Of a stretch of 64,000 nucleotides of DNA, positions 45,381 through 57,357 are shown piece after piece. The stretch covers positions 1,674,001-1,738,000 of the forward strand of contig NZ_CP047156.1 of the NCBI RefSeq assembly GCF_009834025.1, written 5' to 3'. The notes under the pieces are model-generated. The model ran no database searches, was not told the origin of the DNA, and was given only the letters and a program-made list of their open reading frames with translations. Positions within the stretch are counted from its first letter, which is position 1; the number at the start of each line of letters is the position of its first letter. This stretch comes from Epidermidibacterium keratini. GTDB taxonomy: Bacteria; Actinomycetota; Actinomycetes; Mycobacteriales; Antricoccaceae. The translations under genes were made by a program, and so were the position numbers.

Positions 45381-46772
45381 CTAGGAGTGGGTCATGTCGA
45401 TCGGCACGACCCACTCGTCGAACTGCTCAGCGGTCAGGTAGCCGAGATCCAGCGCCGCCTCGCGCAGGCTGGTGCCGTCCTTGTGCGCCTTCTTAGCGAT
45501 CGCGGCGGCCTTGTCGTAGCCGATGTGCGGGTTGAGCGCGGTGACCTGCATGAGGTTGGTCGAGAGGTTCTGCTCGATCCGCTCGCGGTTGGGCTCGATG
45601 CCGACGGCAGCGTGGTCGTTGAACGACACGCACGCGTCGGAGATCAGCCGGATCGACTCGAGTACGGCGTGGGCCATGACCGGCTTGAAGACGTTGAGCT
45701 CGAAGTTTCCTTGCGTGCCAGCAAAACCGACCGTGGCATCGTTGCCGAAGACGCGGGTGCAGACCATCGTCATGGCTTCGCTCTGCGTCGGGTTGACCTT
45801 GCCCGGCATGATGCTCGAACCCGGCTCGTTTTCCGGGATCAGCAGCTCGCCGATGCCGTTGCGCGGACCGGAGGCCAGCCAGCGGACGTCGTTGGCCATC
45901 TTCATCAGCGCGCCGGACAGCGTGCGCAGCGTCGCGCTGAGCGTGACGAGCTCGTCGTGCGCGGCGAGCGCGGCAAACTTGTTTTTCGCGGAGGTGAACT
46001 CCACGCCGGTCTGCTCGGCGATCTTGGCGGCGGCGAGGTCACCAAACTTCGGGTGTGCGTTGAGTCCGGTCCCGACCGCCGTACCGCCGATCGCCAAGCG
46101 GTGCAGGCTGCCCTCTGCGTGGTGTACGTCGGCCATGGCGTGGTCGATCTGGGCGACCCAGCCGCCGATCTGCTGACCGAGCGTGATGGGCGTGGCGTCC
46201 TGCAGATGGGTGCGCCCGACCTTGACGATGTCGGCGTACTCCTTGGCCTTGGCATCGAGGGTGTCGCGCAGCTTGGCCACCGAGTCGTAAAGACGCTCGC
46301 GCAGCTCCAGCACGATCGCGATGTGCATTGCCGTCGGGAACGTGTCGTTGCTGGACTGCCCGCGGTTGACGTGGTCGTTGGGGTGCACCGGCTTCTTCGA
46401 GCCGCGCTCGCCGCCGGCGATCTCGATCGCGCGGTTGGAGATGACCTCGTTGGAGTTCATGTTGCTCTGCGTGCCGCTGCCGGTCTGGAAGACCACGAGC
46501 GGAAACTCGGCATCGAGCTCGCCGGAGATGACCTCGTCGGCGGCCTGGACGATCAGCGCGGCGACGTCCTCGGGCAGCTCACCGAGCTCGCCGTTGGCCT
46601 GTGCGGCGGCCTTCTTCAGGATGCCCAGTGACCGGATGATCGGACGGCCCCATACGAAGGTGTCACGACCGATGTCGAAGTTGTGCAGACTCCGCTCGGT
46701 CTGCGCGCCCCAGTAGTGGTCGGCGTCGACCTCGATCTCACCCATGCTGTCGGTTTCGATGCGCTTGCTCAT
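45381..46772 (-). CDS. fumC: Class II fumarate hydratase
   Basis: 463 residues, homotetrameric TCA-cycle enzyme interconverting fumarate and malate. Signature loop [17 protein letters not shown] (about 318-334); other conserved blocks [19 protein letters not shown] and [20 protein letters not shown], the latter with the catalytic His and the A-site contacts. Full length. The acyl-CoA dehydrogenase follows in the same direction but has its own promoter. No regulatory site is evident in the 5' region apart from a palindromic repeat 48 bp upstream. Confidence 0.97.
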   Translation of the reverse strand: MSKRIETDSMGEIEVDADHYWGAQTERSLHNFDIGRDTFVWGRPIIRSLGILKKAAAQANGELGELPEDVAALIVQAADEVISGELDAEFPLVVFQTGSGTQSNMNSNEVISNRAIEIAGGERGSKKPVHPNDHVNRGQSSNDTFPTAMHIAIVLELRERLYDSVAKLRDTLDAKAKEYADIVKVGRTHLQDATPITLGQQIGGWVAQIDHAMADVHHAEGSLHRLAIGGTAVGTGLNAHPKFGDLAAAKIAEQTGVEFTSAKNKFAALAAHDELVTLSATLRTLSGALMKMANDVRWLASGPRNGIGELLIPENEPGSSIMPGKVNPTQSEAMTMVCTRVFGNDATVGFAGTQGNFELNVFKPVMAHAVLESIRLISDACVSFNDHAAVGIEPNRERIEQNLSTNLMQVTALNPHIGYDKAAAIAKKAHKDGTSLREAALDLGYLTAEQFDEWVVPIDMTHS

Positions 46773-46819
46773 GCCTCAAACGGTACGACGCCGTCGTACC
46801 CGCCCTGCGCTCGGGAGCG

Positions 46820-46878
46820 ACCTGCGGTGGGCCCGTCACGCGATCGGGGGGTTCAGCGTGACGGGCGCCACCGCAGGC
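46820..46878. repeat. Palindromic ACCTGCGGTGG element (full copy B)
   Basis: Outer arms ACCTGCGGTGG (46820-46830) and CCACCGCAGGC (46868-46878); inner arms CCCGTCACGC (46832-46841) and GCGTGACGGG (46856-46865), perfectly paired, 14-nt loop. It lies between the arsM stop and fumC, where it could end arsM transcription. Confidence 0.88.
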
Positions 46879-46901
46879 CCGGTTGGGGTGGTGCTGCGGG
46901 A

Positions 46902-47621
46902 CTAGCCAGGAAGATTGGCGTTGATGAGGGCGGCTTCGGCGTACTCGTGCACCTGGTGAGTCGGCGTGATCGAGATATCGGTGAAGCCAGCCTCGGTGAG
47001 GTAGCGCTCGAACTGCTCGCGGGTGAGGGCACCGGCGATGCAACCAGTCCATTTCTGCATGTCCTCGCGCACCGCCTCGGGCATGGCGTCGGCGGCGATG
47101 ACGTCGCTGAAGGCGATGCGTCCGCCGGGCTTGAGCACGCGCGCGGCCTCGGCGAGTACGACGCGCTTGTCGGCGGCGAGGTTGATGACGCAGTTCGACA
47201 GCGCGATGTCGACGGAGTCGTCGGGCAGCGGGATGTCTTCGAGGTAACCCTTGACGAACTCGACGTTGTCGACGCCCGCCGCGGCAGCGTTGGCACGCGC
47301 CTGCGCGAGCATCTCGTCGGTCATGTCCAGGCCGTAGACCTTGCCGGTCGCTCCGACGCGGCGAGCCGAGATCAGCGCATCGCCGCCGGCTCCCGAGCCG
47401 AGATCGAGCACCGTCTCACCCTCGGCAAGCTGCGCGACCTGGGTGGGTACGCCGCATCCCAGTGACGCCTCGACTGCGGGGCTCGCGTCGTCGACCCCGT
47501 CGTACAACGCGGCGCCGAAGACGTCGTCGCGCGTCAGGTCACCGCTGCCGCAGCACGACTGGCTCATCTGTTGTGCGGCCGCGGCGTACCGCTCGCGCAC
47601 CGTCTCGCGAATGTCGCTCAT
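46902..47621 (-). CDS. arsM: Arsenite S-adenosylmethionine methyltransferase
   Basis: 239 residues from the ATG at 47621 (GAGGAGA upstream), which overlaps the arsC stop by 4 bp. SAM-binding motif [15 protein letters not shown] (71-84). Candidate As(III)-binding cysteines: Cys23-Cys24 (SCCGSG), Cys56 (LGCGVP), Cys144 (SNCVINL) and Cys194 (WTGCIAG), the set expected for ArsM. Methylates arsenite to mono- and dimethyl species that are volatile or exported. Last gene of the ars operon; the long frame extending to 48134 is not real. Confidence 0.93.
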   Translation of the reverse strand: MSDIRETVRERYAAAAQQMSQSCCGSGDLTRDDVFGAALYDGVDDASPAVEASLGCGVPTQVAQLAEGETVLDLGSGAGGDALISARRVGATGKVYGLDMTDEMLAQARANAAAAGVDNVEFVKGYLEDIPLPDDSVDIALSNCVINLAADKRVVLAEAARVLKPGGRIAFSDVIAADAMPEAVREDMQKWTGCIAGALTREQFERYLTEAGFTDISITPTHQVHEYAEAALINANLPG

Positions 47622-48055
47622 ACGTTCTCTCCTCGTTTCGTTGTCAGGTCGGTGGCGAGGTCGCGGACTCGCGCGGCGATGTCGTCTCGGATCAAGCGCA
47701 TCCGCTGCATGCCGCCGATTCCGCGCTCGGCTGGTTCGTCGGTCTCCCAGCGCTCGATACCCGCGGTCATCCCGTCGACCGGCTCGAGCTGCGCTTCCCG
47801 GCCGAGTACGACGACGCGGTCTGCGATGCGCATCAGCTCGGGGTCGACCGGTTTCGGCGTGCCGCCGGACATGTCGGCGCCGACCTCGCCGACGGCCGCC
47901 GCCGACTGTCCGTTGATCGCGCTGCCCGGTGCAGTGCCCGCTGAGACGGCCGTGATGGCATCGCCCGCGATCTCGCGCAGCAGCGCCTCGGCCATCTGCG
48001 ACTTTCCGGCATTGCTCTTGCAGACGAACAGCACAAGCGGAGGGTCGTCGGTCAT
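47618..48055 (-). CDS. arsC: Arsenate reductase, low-MW phosphatase type
   Basis: 145 residues from the ATG at 48055, overlapping the acr3 stop by 4 bp. P-loop [20 protein letters not shown] with nucleophile Cys12 (C-x5-R class, here CKSNAGKS, with Lys at the usual Arg position), as in actinobacterial arsenate-mycothiol transferases. The tail [20 protein letters not shown] forms the last helix. Converts arsenate to arsenite for export or methylation; mycothiol as co-reductant is inferred from the lineage. Only one conserved Cys besides none in a CxxC pair, so the thioredoxin-type relay is unlikely. Confidence 0.88.
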   Translation of the reverse strand: MTDDPPLVLFVCKSNAGKSQMAEALLREIAGDAITAVSAGTAPGSAINGQSAAAVGEVGADMSGGTPKPVDPELMRIADRVVVLGREAQLEPVDGMTAGIERWETDEPAERGIGGMQRMRLIRDDIAARVRDLATDLTTKRGENV

Positions 48056-49155
48056 GGCTGCTCCTTGAGTCCGGCGCGCTCGGGAGTGCGCGTGCGGCGG
48101 CGCAACCAGAGGCTGACGTAGACGAGGCCGACAAGTGCGGGGACCTCGATCAGCGGACCGACGACGCCCGCGAGCGCCTGTCCGCTTGTCGCCCCGAAGG
48201 TGCCGATCGCCACCGCGATAGCCAGTTCGAAATTGTTTCCGGCGGCCGTGAATGCCGTGGTCGCGGATCGCTCGTAGGTCATCCGCAGCGCCCGGGAGGC
48301 GGCGTACGCCATGCCCCACATCAGTGCGAAGTAGAGCAGCAGCGGTATGGCGATTCGCGCGACATCGCCTGGGCGGCTGGTGATCTGGCGTCCCTGCAGA
48401 GCAAAGAGGATGACGATCGTGAACAGCAGACCGTAGAGCGCAAACGGTGAGACGCGCGGCAGGAAGGTGCCTTCGTACCACCCGCGACCGCGCCGGCGTT
48501 CCAGCAGCGTGCGCGACAGGTAGCCGGCGAGCAGCGGAATGCCCAGGAAGATCAGTACCGACGTGGCGATCTGGCCCATCGATACGTCGAGGTCACCCGT
48601 GGGCAGCCCGAGCCAGCCGGGCAGGACCGCGAGGTAGAACCAGCCGAGTACGGCGAACATGACGACTTGGAAGATCGAGTTGAGTGCCACCAGGAACGCC
48701 GCCGCGTCCCGGTCGCCGCAGGCGAGGTCGTTCCAGATGACGACCATCGCGATGCACCTCGCGAGGCCGACGATGATCAGTCCGGTGCGGTACTCCGGCA
48801 GGTCGGGCAGGGTGAGCCAGGCGAGGGCGAACATCAGTGCCGGACCGACGAGCCAGTTGAGCGTGAGGCTCAGCGCCATCAGCCGCCGGTCGCGAGCGAT
48901 CTCGCCCATCCGGTCATAGCGCACCTTGGCCAGCGGCGGATACATCATCACGAGCAGCCCGATGGCGATCGGTAGCGAGATCCCGTCCACCTCGAGCACC
49001 GTGAGGGCCTCGGACAGGCCGGGGACTGCACGCCCGGCCACTAACCCCAGCACCATCGCAGCGCCGATCCAGACCGGCAGGTAGCGGTCCAGGAACGACA
49101 GCCGCGTGGTCGGGGCGGCCGCCGCCACCGAGTGCGGCGTCCTCGTTTGGGTCAT
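48052..49155 (-). CDS. acr3: ACR3-family arsenite efflux permease
   Basis: 367 residues with ten hydrophobic spans. The ACR3 hallmark [19 protein letters not shown] (130-148) holds the conserved Cys134, essential for arsenite transport in studied members, and is followed by [20 protein letters not shown]. Another conserved span is [20 protein letters not shown] near residue 310. Exports arsenite using the proton gradient. Both ends overlap the flanking ars genes by 4 bp. Confidence 0.95.
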   Translation of the reverse strand: MTQTRTPHSVAAAAPTTRLSFLDRYLPVWIGAAMVLGLVAGRAVPGLSEALTVLEVDGISLPIAIGLLVMMYPPLAKVRYDRMGEIARDRRLMALSLTLNWLVGPALMFALAWLTLPDLPEYRTGLIIVGLARCIAMVVIWNDLACGDRDAAAFLVALNSIFQVVMFAVLGWFYLAVLPGWLGLPTGDLDVSMGQIATSVLIFLGIPLLAGYLSRTLLERRRGRGWYEGTFLPRVSPFALYGLLFTIVILFALQGRQITSRPGDVARIAIPLLLYFALMWGMAYAASRALRMTYERSATTAFTAAGNNFELAIAVAIGTFGATSGQALAGVVGPLIEVPALVGLVYVSLWLRRRTRTPERAGLKEQP

Positions 49156-49511
49156 GTCGCCACGCTGGCCTCGAGCGCGCCGACATCGAGCAGGCGGGCC
49201 AGGGCATCGACGGAATGCGGGAGGCTTCGGTAGTAGATCCAGGTGCCGCGGCGCTCGCCTTCGATCAGACCGGCCTCGCGCAGCACCTTCAGGTGGTGGG
49301 AGATCGTCGGCGCGGTCAGCTCGAAGGCCCCGGTGAGGTCGCAGACACAGATCGCATCGGCGGCGCTGGCGATCATGCTGTAGAGCCGAAGCCGCACCGG
49401 GTCACCGAGCGCCTTGAAGATGCGCGCCGCGGTCTCGGCCTGCTCAGCCGACAGCGCCGACGTCGCTACTACGGGGCAGCAGTCGTCGTACCCGCCCGGC
49501 TGATTAGACAC
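49152..49511 (-). CDS. arsR: ArsR-family arsenic-responsive repressor
   Basis: 119 residues, GTG start. Winged helix (about 28-100: IFKALGDPVRLRLYSMI; LTAPTISHHLKVLREAGLIE; GERRGTWIYYRSLP). Cys55 and Cys57 in ICVCDL form the classical As(III)-binding site at the recognition region; the extra pair Cys11-Cys12 in the N-terminal tail (DDCCPVV) may be a third ligand. Derepresses the operon when arsenite binds. Promoter and start codon lie 6 nt apart (see 49518-49546). Confidence 0.95.
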   Translation of the reverse strand: MSNQPGGYDDCCPVVATSALSAEQAETAARIFKALGDPVRLRLYSMIASAADAICVCDLTGAFELTAPTISHHLKVLREAGLIEGERRGTWIYYRSLPHSVDALARLLDVGALEASVAT

Positions 49512-49517
49512 GCCTCT

Positions 49518-49546
49518 AATTAAGCAGACATCGAATCAAGCCGCAA
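49518..49546 (-). promoter_or_regulatory. Leaderless promoter of the ars operon
   Basis: Minus strand: TTGCGG (49546-49541), 17 bp, TTAATT (49523-49518), then AGAGGC and the GTG. The spacer contains CTTGATTCGATG, a plausible half of an ArsR site. The -35 abuts the palindromic element at 49546. Confidence 0.55.
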
Positions 49547-49604
49547 CCTGCGGTGGTTCCCGTAACGCTATTGGCCGATTAGCGTTACAGGTTCCACCGC
49601 AGAT
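49546..49604. repeat. Palindromic ACCTGCGGTGG element (full copy C)
   Basis: Outer arms ACCTGCGGTGG (49546-49556) and CCACCGCAGAT (49594-49604); inner arms CCCGTAACGCTA (49559-49570) and TAGCGTTACAGG (49580-49591), one mismatch, 9-nt loop. It fills the gap between the divergent arsR promoter and the acyl-CoA synthetase gene, ending 17 bp before its ATG. Confidence 0.88.
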
Positions 49605-49620
49605 CGCCCAGGGAGCGCCG

Positions 49621-51207
49621 ATGAAGCCCGACGTGTCCGACGTGTCCGCCCTCGACCTCAACCTCGCCGGACGCAGCGTCGTCGGCGACATGCTCACCCG
49701 CAGCGCCGAGCAGTTTCCCCACCGGATCGCGATCAAGGACCCGACCGGCGAGGTCAGCTATGCAGAGCTGGAGCGTACGGCGAACGCGATCGGGCGCGGG
49801 CTGCTCGGGCTTGGCGTGCAGCGTCAGGAGCCGGTCGGTTTCATCATGGGCAACTCGTGGAAGTTCATGGCCACCTACTACGGCTGCGCCAAGGCCGCGC
49901 TGATCTCGCTGCCCATCAACCTCGCGCAGGCCCCGGATGAGATCCGCTTCTGCCTCGCCGACGCCGAGGTCGGCACCATCGTGATCGACGCCGACTTCGT
50001 GCCGATTCTCGAGCAGATCATCGCCGAGCTGCCGCAGGTCACCCGGATCGTCGTACGCGGCGACGACCCCGCACAGATCGGCGGCATCGACACCGTCTCG
50101 TGGGACGAGCTCGCCGCCGGCGACGGCAGCCCGCTCGACGACGTGATCGTCGACGAGCGCGACATCCTGCAGTGCCTATATTCCAGCGGTACGACGTCGC
50201 GTCCCAAGGGCGTGCTGACCAGCCACCTGTCGGTCGTCATCGCCTGCCTCACCACTGCGATCACCGCCGGCCACAAGTGGGGCAACCAGTACTCGACCTT
50301 CGGCGTGATCGTGCCGATGTTTCACACGACGGCGCTCAACGTCCTGACGATGCCGACCCTCACCACCGGCGGGACCGTCGTCGCGCTGCCCGGCTTCGAG
50401 CCCGATGCGTTCATCGACGCGCTGGAAAACGACGGCATCACGCACATCATGCTGCTGCCGCACATGTACGAGCTGCTGCTGCAGCACCCACGCACCCAGG
50501 GCAAGACGTACGACGACGTCGAGTTTTGCATGTATGCGATGGCCCAGATGCCCGACGAGCGGATCAAGCGGATCAAAGCGCTCTTCCCGAACGGGCACGC
50601 GCTGCTCGGCTCGGGCATGACCGAGTGCGTACCGCCGACCGTCTTCCAGTTTCCCGAGCACGAGTTCACCGCGACCGCGTCGTGGGGCCCGCCGGTCTGC
50701 ACCGTCGACACGCGGATCGCCGACCCCGAGGGCAACATCCTGCCGCGGGGGCAGGTCGGCGAGATCGTCTACCGCGGCGCGCAGGTCATGGCCGGCTACT
50801 GGAACCGCGCCGAGACCAACGCCGAGGTGTTCCGCGGCGGCTGGCTGCGCACCGGCGACATCGGCTACAAGGACGACGAGGGCGTCATCTGGTTTACCGA
50901 CCGCAGCAAGGACATGATCAAGTCCGGCGGCGAAAACGTCTCCTCGATGGAGGTCGAGCGCACCCTGCTCGAGCACCCGCACATCGTCGACGTGGGCGTG
51001 ATCGGCGTACCGGATGACCGCTGGGGCGAGGCCGTGACCGCGTTCGTGGTCACCGACGGCTCGCCGGTCACCGAGGACGACGTGATCACGCATGCCAAGG
51101 AGCTGCTTGGCGGGTTCAAGGTGCCTAAGCGCGTCGAGTTTGTCGACGCCCTACCGAAGACGGCGACCGGCAAGGTGCAGAAGCACGAGCTGCGAAATCT
51201 CGCCTAG
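49621..51207 (+). CDS. Acyl-CoA synthetase (CaiC/crotonobetaine-ligase-like)
   Basis: 528 residues, ATG with GGGAG upstream. Motifs: QCLYSSGTTSRPKGVL, MTECVPPT, GYWNRAETNAEVF, GGWLRTGDIGY, DRSKDMIKSGGENVSSMEVE and Lys in TATGKVQKH. The pocket region VPMFHTTALNVLTMPTLTTG resembles ligases for small or polar acids. Convergent with the TetR gene and ending on a shared CTAG (51204-51207). By position it could activate the acid later carboxylated by the 51947-55502 enzyme. Confidence 0.9.
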   Translation: MKPDVSDVSALDLNLAGRSVVGDMLTRSAEQFPHRIAIKDPTGEVSYAELERTANAIGRGLLGLGVQRQEPVGFIMGNSWKFMATYYGCAKAALISLPINLAQAPDEIRFCLADAEVGTIVIDADFVPILEQIIAELPQVTRIVVRGDDPAQIGGIDTVSWDELAAGDGSPLDDVIVDERDILQCLYSSGTTSRPKGVLTSHLSVVIACLTTAITAGHKWGNQYSTFGVIVPMFHTTALNVLTMPTLTTGGTVVALPGFEPDAFIDALENDGITHIMLLPHMYELLLQHPRTQGKTYDDVEFCMYAMAQMPDERIKRIKALFPNGHALLGSGMTECVPPTVFQFPEHEFTATASWGPPVCTVDTRIADPEGNILPRGQVGEIVYRGAQVMAGYWNRAETNAEVFRGGWLRTGDIGYKDDEGVIWFTDRSKDMIKSGGENVSSMEVERTLLEHPHIVDVGVIGVPDDRWGEAVTAFVVTDGSPVTEDDVITHAKELLGGFKVPKRVEFVDALPKTATGKVQKHELRNLA

Positions 51208-51833
51208 CCCTGCAGGCCGATGCCGCGAGCCCAGATGCTGGTGAGCACGGGTACGGCGGCCTCGATCTCCTCCGGCGTTCGCCGCGGCACCCAGACCTGC
51301 GCGAACCGCTCGATCATCCCGCCGAGCACGTCCGCGGCGATCTCGGCGTCGATCTTCGGGTCGGCCTCACCGGAGGCCTGCAGGCGTCGGATGCCGGCCG
51401 CGTTGCGGTCGACGAAGCGCTTGCGGATCTCGTAGTTCATCGCGCCGGTGAAGTCGTCGTACGCCGAGACCTCGGCCATCACCGACATCATCCGCGCGTT
51501 GCGAGCGTAGGCCTCGACGTACTTGCGGTTGGCGATCTCGATCCGCTCGACCGGGTCGATCGTGCCCGAGCCCGATCGTGAGGTCTCGAACATCTCGTCG
51601 GTGACATCCTGCACCACCTCGCGGAAGATCTCGTCCTTGCTCTCGAAGTAGGTGTAGAAGGAGCCGTACGACGCGCCGGCGCGCTTGGCGATGTCGGCGA
51701 TGCGCGCGTCCTTGAAGCCGGCGTCCTCGAAGACTGCGCGGGCCGCGGAGACGATCGCCGCACGCTTGCGCCGGCCGCGCTCAGTCGTCGGCGCGGCGGC
51801 ATCGGCCGACTGGTCGGGCGTCGTCGCGGTCAT
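51204..51833 (-). CDS. TetR/AcrR-family regulator of the acyl-CoA regulon
   Basis: 209 residues. N-terminal HTH (about 20-68: RKRAAIVSAARAVFEDAGFK, IADIAKRAGASYGSFYTYFE), followed by a helical ligand domain (about 75-205). Divergent from the carboxylase operon with a perfect TGACA-N4-TGTCA dyad between the starts that overlaps the carboxylase -35. The same dyad occurs at 31559, 43038 and (one mismatch) 45335, all before acyl-CoA genes. I infer that this protein binds all four and is released by an acyl-CoA. Confidence 0.9.
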   Translation of the reverse strand: MTATTPDQSADAAAPTTERGRRKRAAIVSAARAVFEDAGFKDARIADIAKRAGASYGSFYTYFESKDEIFREVVQDVTDEMFETSRSGSGTIDPVERIEIANRKYVEAYARNARMMSVMAEVSAYDDFTGAMNYEIRKRFVDRNAAGIRRLQASGEADPKIDAEIAADVLGGMIERFAQVWVPRRTPEEIEAAVPVLTSIWARGIGLQG

Positions 51834-51878
51834 CGCGCACCCCTTTCTGCCTGGTCGTCGTTTGAGAATATCGGAAAC

Positions 51879-51907
51879 TTGACAAGGTTGTCATGTTTGG
51901 TGAGACT
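51879..51907 (+). promoter_or_regulatory. Carboxylase promoter with TGACA-N4-TGTCA dyad, site 4
   Basis: -35 TTGACA (51879-51884), 17 bp, -10 GAGACT (51902-51907). The dyad TGACA-AGGT-TGTCA (51880-51893) starts in the -35 and covers half of the spacer, so bound regulator would block RNA polymerase. Only 46 bp from the TetR start, so autoregulation is likely. Confidence 0.65.
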
Positions 51908-51946
51908 GCGAGTCGTCACTAGCGCCCAGTGCGAGAGGAGGCGTGG

Positions 51947-53539
<1,593 letters not shown>

Positions 53540-53546
53540 GCGCAAA

Positions 53547-55502
<1,956 letters not shown>

Positions 55503-55504
55503 AG

Positions 55505-57265
55505 ATGCGAACTTTGCGGGTGGCCAACTGCAGCGGGTTCTTCGGAGACCGCCTCAGCGCGGCGAAGGAGATGGTCACCGGCGGTGACATCGACGTCCTG
55601 ACCGGCGACTGGCTGGCCGAGCTGACCATGATCATCCTGCGGCGCCAGATGGCCAAGAACCCGGAGACCGGGTACGCCGGAACCTTCGTCAAGCAGCTCG
55701 AGGACGTGCTCGGCACCTGCCTGGAGAAGGGGATCAAGATCGTCTCCAACGCCGGCGGGCTCAACCCCGGCGGAGCCGCGCGGGCCGTCGAGAAGCTGGC
55801 CGGGCAGCTGGGCCTGCCGGTGCGGGTCGGCGTCGTGACCGGTGACGACATCCTGGCCCGGGTGCCCGAGCTAATCGAGCGCGGCGCGCTCACCCAGCTC
55901 GACACCGGCGAGCCGATCGACCTCGACGGTCGCACCCCGCTCGCCGCCAACGCCTACCTCGGCGGCTGGGGCATCACCGAATGCCTGAACCGGGGAGCCG
56001 ACGTCGTGGTGACCGGACGGGTCACCGACGCGGCAGTTGTCGTCGGGCCGGCCGCGTGGGCTTTCGACTGGGGCCGCGAGGACTTCGACAAACTCGCCGG
56101 CGCGGTCGTCGCCGGGCACGTCATCGAGTGTGGCGGGCAGGCGACCGGCGGCAACTTCTCCTTCTATGACGAGGTTTCCGGCATCGAGCGCGTCGGCTTC
56201 CCGCTCGCGGAGATCCGCGAAGACGGATCCAGCGTCATCACCAAGCATCGCGGCACCGGGGGCACAGTCAGCATCGACACCGTCAAGGCGCAGCTGCTCT
56301 ACGAGGTCGGCGGACCGCAGTACGCCAACCCGGACGTGACCGCCCTGCTGGACTCGATCTCACTGAGCAGCGACGGCGATGACCGCGTCGAGATCTCCGG
56401 CGTACGCGGCCAGGCGCCACCGCCGGGGCTGAAGGTCTCGATGGCCGTCGAGGGCGGCTATCGCAACCAGATGCTGCTCTGCCTGACCGGTGATGACCCC
56501 GAGGGCAAGGCCGACGTCGCGCTCCGCACGATCTGGGAGATGATCCCGGGCGGGCGTGAGGCGTTTGACCGGGTCGACGTTGAGCTGATCGGCCGTCCGG
56601 TCAGTGATCCGGAGAGCTTCGGCGCCGCGACGACACTGCTGCGGGTAGCGGTCGCCGGCAGCGACCAGAAGCTGGTGGGTCGCGCCTTCTCCGGCGCGGT
56701 CGTGCAGACCGGGCTGTCGAGCTACCCCGGCTTCTACGCCACCTCGCCACCGGGCAGCGGTACGGCGTACGAGACCTACATCCCTGCCGTCGTACCCGCC
56801 GACGAGGTGACCATGACGGCCGAGGTTGACGGCGAGACGATCGAGGTGCCCAACACCGGCTCGTCGGTGAGCGCGCCGCTCGATGCGCCGTCGTACGCCG
56901 ATGCTCCCGGCGCCGAGCTGCCCTGCGAGGCGATGCGCAAGGTCCCGCTCGGTGAGCTCGCTGGCGCGCGCTCGGGCGACAAGGGTGGTCACGCCAACCT
57001 CGGACTATGGGCTCGCAGCCAGGAGAACTTCGACTACCTGGACGGCGTACTGACCGTCGCGAAGCTTCGTGAGCTGATCCCCGGCACCCGCGAGCTGAAG
57101 ATCCAGCGGCACCGGCTGCCGAACCTGTGGGCGATCAACTTCGTCATCGAAGGGTTCCTCGGCGACGGGGTCTCGTCGTCGCTGCGCCTGGACGCGCAGG
57201 CCAAAGGTCTCGCCGAGTTTGCCCGCGCCCGGCACATCGACGTCCCGATGTCGCTGATGCGCTAG
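55505..57265 (+). CDS. AtuA-family protein (acyclic terpene utilisation type) with fused C-terminal domain
   Basis: 586 residues. Residues 1 to about 355 belong to the AtuA/DUF1446 family (ANCSGFFGDRLSAAKEMVTG; LTGDWLAELTMIILRRQMAK; IVSNAGGLNPGGAARAVEKL; VVVTGRVTDAAVVVGPAAWA; HVIECGGQATGGNFSFY). Residues about 475-586 (LGELAGARSGDKGGHANLGL, FVIEGFLGDGVSSSLRLDAQ) are the C-terminal AtuA-like domain that is a separate gene in some organisms. AtuA accompanies geranyl-CoA carboxylase in Pseudomonas; its reaction is not established. Third gene of the carboxylase operon. Confidence 0.92.
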   Translation: MRTLRVANCSGFFGDRLSAAKEMVTGGDIDVLTGDWLAELTMIILRRQMAKNPETGYAGTFVKQLEDVLGTCLEKGIKIVSNAGGLNPGGAARAVEKLAGQLGLPVRVGVVTGDDILARVPELIERGALTQLDTGEPIDLDGRTPLAANAYLGGWGITECLNRGADVVVTGRVTDAAVVVGPAAWAFDWGREDFDKLAGAVVAGHVIECGGQATGGNFSFYDEVSGIERVGFPLAEIREDGSSVITKHRGTGGTVSIDTVKAQLLYEVGGPQYANPDVTALLDSISLSSDGDDRVEISGVRGQAPPPGLKVSMAVEGGYRNQMLLCLTGDDPEGKADVALRTIWEMIPGGREAFDRVDVELIGRPVSDPESFGAATTLLRVAVAGSDQKLVGRAFSGAVVQTGLSSYPGFYATSPPGSGTAYETYIPAVVPADEVTMTAEVDGETIEVPNTGSSVSAPLDAPSYADAPGAELPCEAMRKVPLGELAGARSGDKGGHANLGLWARSQENFDYLDGVLTVAKLRELIPGTRELKIQRHRLPNLWAINFVIEGFLGDGVSSSLRLDAQAKGLAEFARARHIDVPMSLMR

Positions 57266-57357
57266 GCGCCGAGGTGGTTGCGCTGCGGCGGCAGAGTTGA
57301 GAGGTTGTGAGGACGGCGTCAGTCCCGGACGCCCGCCCCCACACGTGAGGTGCCCAC

